A model generated the notes under the pieces. It searched no databases. It worked only from the letters and a program-made list of their open reading frames with translations, and was not told where the DNA came from. From Mucilaginibacter oryzae (GTDB lineage Bacteria > Bacteroidota > Bacteroidia > Sphingobacteriales > Sphingobacteriaceae), in NCBI RefSeq assembly GCF_003148845.1, contig NZ_QGHA01000001.1, positions 744,001 through 808,000 of the forward strand: a stretch of 64,000 bases of DNA. The letters are read 5' to 3'. How positions within the stretch are numbered: the first letter of the stretch is position 1; every line of letters begins with the position of its first letter. Positions 62,428-64,000 of the stretch are shown here, piece after piece. Both the position numbers and the translations under genes were made by a program.

Positions 62428-63237
62428 CTATTTAACTAAATACTCATCCAATGCCCGGGTAACCAGCCAGTGCCCGAGCGCTACCTCATGCACTTCAGCA
62501 TCATCCAGCATCCTTAAAAAAGGCATCGCTGCTGATTTGGGGAACAACAAATCGTGTTTGCCAAATATCAGCATGCATTTTATTTTATGCCGATTAATTT
62601 GCTGCGCGATGTGCTTAACATCCGGTTTCAGCTGGCGGATCAAATTTAGGGTATAATAAGTATCCAACCGTTTTTGTTCGGTATCAATTTCATTATAGGC
62701 TATATGGTAAAGGCTTTCGTCAATAAAGCGCAGTTTTTTTAAACTTTTAATGATGAAAGGCGCCAGCCATTTACTTTTGGTTGCCGTACGGAATATTCCG
62801 CGGCCAAGCTTATTGTGCAGTATAAATTGGAAGCCTTTAAAAACAGCCAGGCCATCGGGCGCCATCAGGATCACTTCATCAATCAACTCTGCATATTCTT
62901 CAACCAAAATTAAAGCGATGTTGGCACCGATAGAATAACCCATTACCGAAAACCGCTGCCTGCCGTAAAGCTTAAACCATTCTTCTGTATAGCTGCGTAC
63001 CATGGTTTTGGGCATACCTGCCAGGATCTGCTGCTCTGTCCAGCCGTCAAGTTTACTCTCTCCGTGAAAAAAATGATCGAAACCGTAAATATGGTATTGT
63101 GGGATGATAGATTGCTCAAGCACATGAAACTGCTTACCCGTCATTCCGTAACCATGAAAGGCCAGCATGGGTTTCTGTCCCGTACCATATTCATGAAAAT
63201 GCGCTTTGCCCAGGCCGGGCAGATGTAAATAACCCAT
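62428..63237 (-). CDS. Alpha/beta hydrolase in the carotenoid operon
   Basis: A 269-residue alpha/beta-hydrolase-fold protein. The nucleophile elbow is GYSIGAN, the acidic residue is in FGKHDLLF and the catalytic His in LGHWLVTRAL. GYGMTGKQFHVLEQS and GFDHFFHGES are the usual early blocks. No signal peptide. It lies 4 bases upstream of an acyltransferase gene. It could release or transfer acyl groups on the carotenoid glycoside, or supply acyl acceptors. Substrate unknown. Confidence 0.85.
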   Translation of the reverse strand: MGYLHLPGLGKAHFHEYGTGQKPMLAFHGYGMTGKQFHVLEQSIIPQYHIYGFDHFFHGESKLDGWTEQQILAGMPKTMVRSYTEEWFKLYGRQRFSVMGYSIGANIALILVEEYAELIDEVILMAPDGLAVFKGFQFILHNKLGRGIFRTATKSKWLAPFIIKSLKKLRFIDESLYHIAYNEIDTEQKRLDTYYTLNLIRQLKPDVKHIAQQINRHKIKCMLIFGKHDLLFPKSAAMPFLRMLDDAEVHEVALGHWLVTRALDEYLVK

Positions 63238-63327
63238 TAAGGCAATATTAATAATTTATGTTTGGTAGCAGCAATTAAATTATTGATGCTGATAATGGCT
63301 GCCCTACTGCATAAGAAAATATCGGTA

Positions 63328-64000
<673 letters not shown>

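Overview
The window looks like a chromosomal segment from a member of the Bacteroidota, most like the Sphingobacteriaceae (Mucilaginibacter/Pedobacter type). Supporting this are a PUR-alpha-like DUF3276 protein, an OmpA protein with a thrombospondin-3 linker, a secreted protein with a carboxypeptidase-type regulatory domain, TAnnTTTG-type -7 promoter boxes, A-rich sequence instead of Shine-Dalgarno sites before most starts, and many short degenerate repeats between genes. No rRNA, tRNA, CRISPR array, transposase or phage gene was recognised. The family placement is an inference from gene content. The left end cuts an MgtE magnesium transporter and the right end cuts a CrtI-type carotenoid desaturase.

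Layout. 1-12.6 kb holds housekeeping and stress genes: MgtE, a DUF5362-like membrane protein, a PUR-alpha protein, an ABC exporter half, ClpC, EttA, a SUKH protein and an SDR. 12.8-22.6 kb holds an MFS exporter, an M28 peptidase, RecG, RidA translationally coupled to a 47-residue membrane protein, a major OmpA porin, aminopeptidase P and MeaB. 23-30.4 kb is an envelope glycan block with five glycosyltransferases and an MsbA-like flippase. 30.4-38.1 kb mixes a CoA-binding/DinB/FAD-oxidoreductase operon, an ECF sigma factor, a LemA-TPM-TPM cluster, a NUDIX enzyme, a DUF433/DUF5615 toxin-antitoxin-like pair and a Uma2 nuclease. 38.1-47.8 kb has a frameshifted NTF2-like gene, two thioredoxin-fold lipoprotein or periplasmic proteins, dnaA, a stand-alone methylmalonyl-CoA mutase catalytic subunit, an A-type Fe-S carrier and a MacB-type permease. 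47.9-54.5 kb is a nucleotide-sugar block (CpsB-type phosphatase, RfbB, GalE, UXS, Ugd) next to the Kdo transferase gene waaA, which carries a microsatellite inside its reading frame. 54.6-64 kb holds hemH, a CrtW-like oxygenase, ispH, a PD-(D/E)XK nuclease and a six-gene carotenoid tailoring operon.

The right-hand carotenoid region is the most coherent pathway. The genes read leftward from a CrtI/CrtD-type desaturase through an alpha/beta hydrolase, two PlsC-type acyltransferases, a CruC-like membrane glycosyltransferase and a CruF-like hydratase, with a CrtW-like ketolase/hydroxylase and the isoprenoid enzyme IspH close by. Together they predict an acylated glycosyl carotenoid of the hydroxylated psi-end type (myxol-, flexixanthin- or chlorobactene-glucoside-ester-like).

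The most unusual DNA is between genes. There are two 115-bp copies of a highly structured element at 55.8-56.1 kb, with perfect 12-bp inverted ends in one copy, one of them nested inside another palindromic element. At least four copies of a palindromic element ending in TCTGAA/TTCAGA are present, together with a diverged tandem duplication of an ACACGAATT-rich repeat between the two acyltransferase genes.
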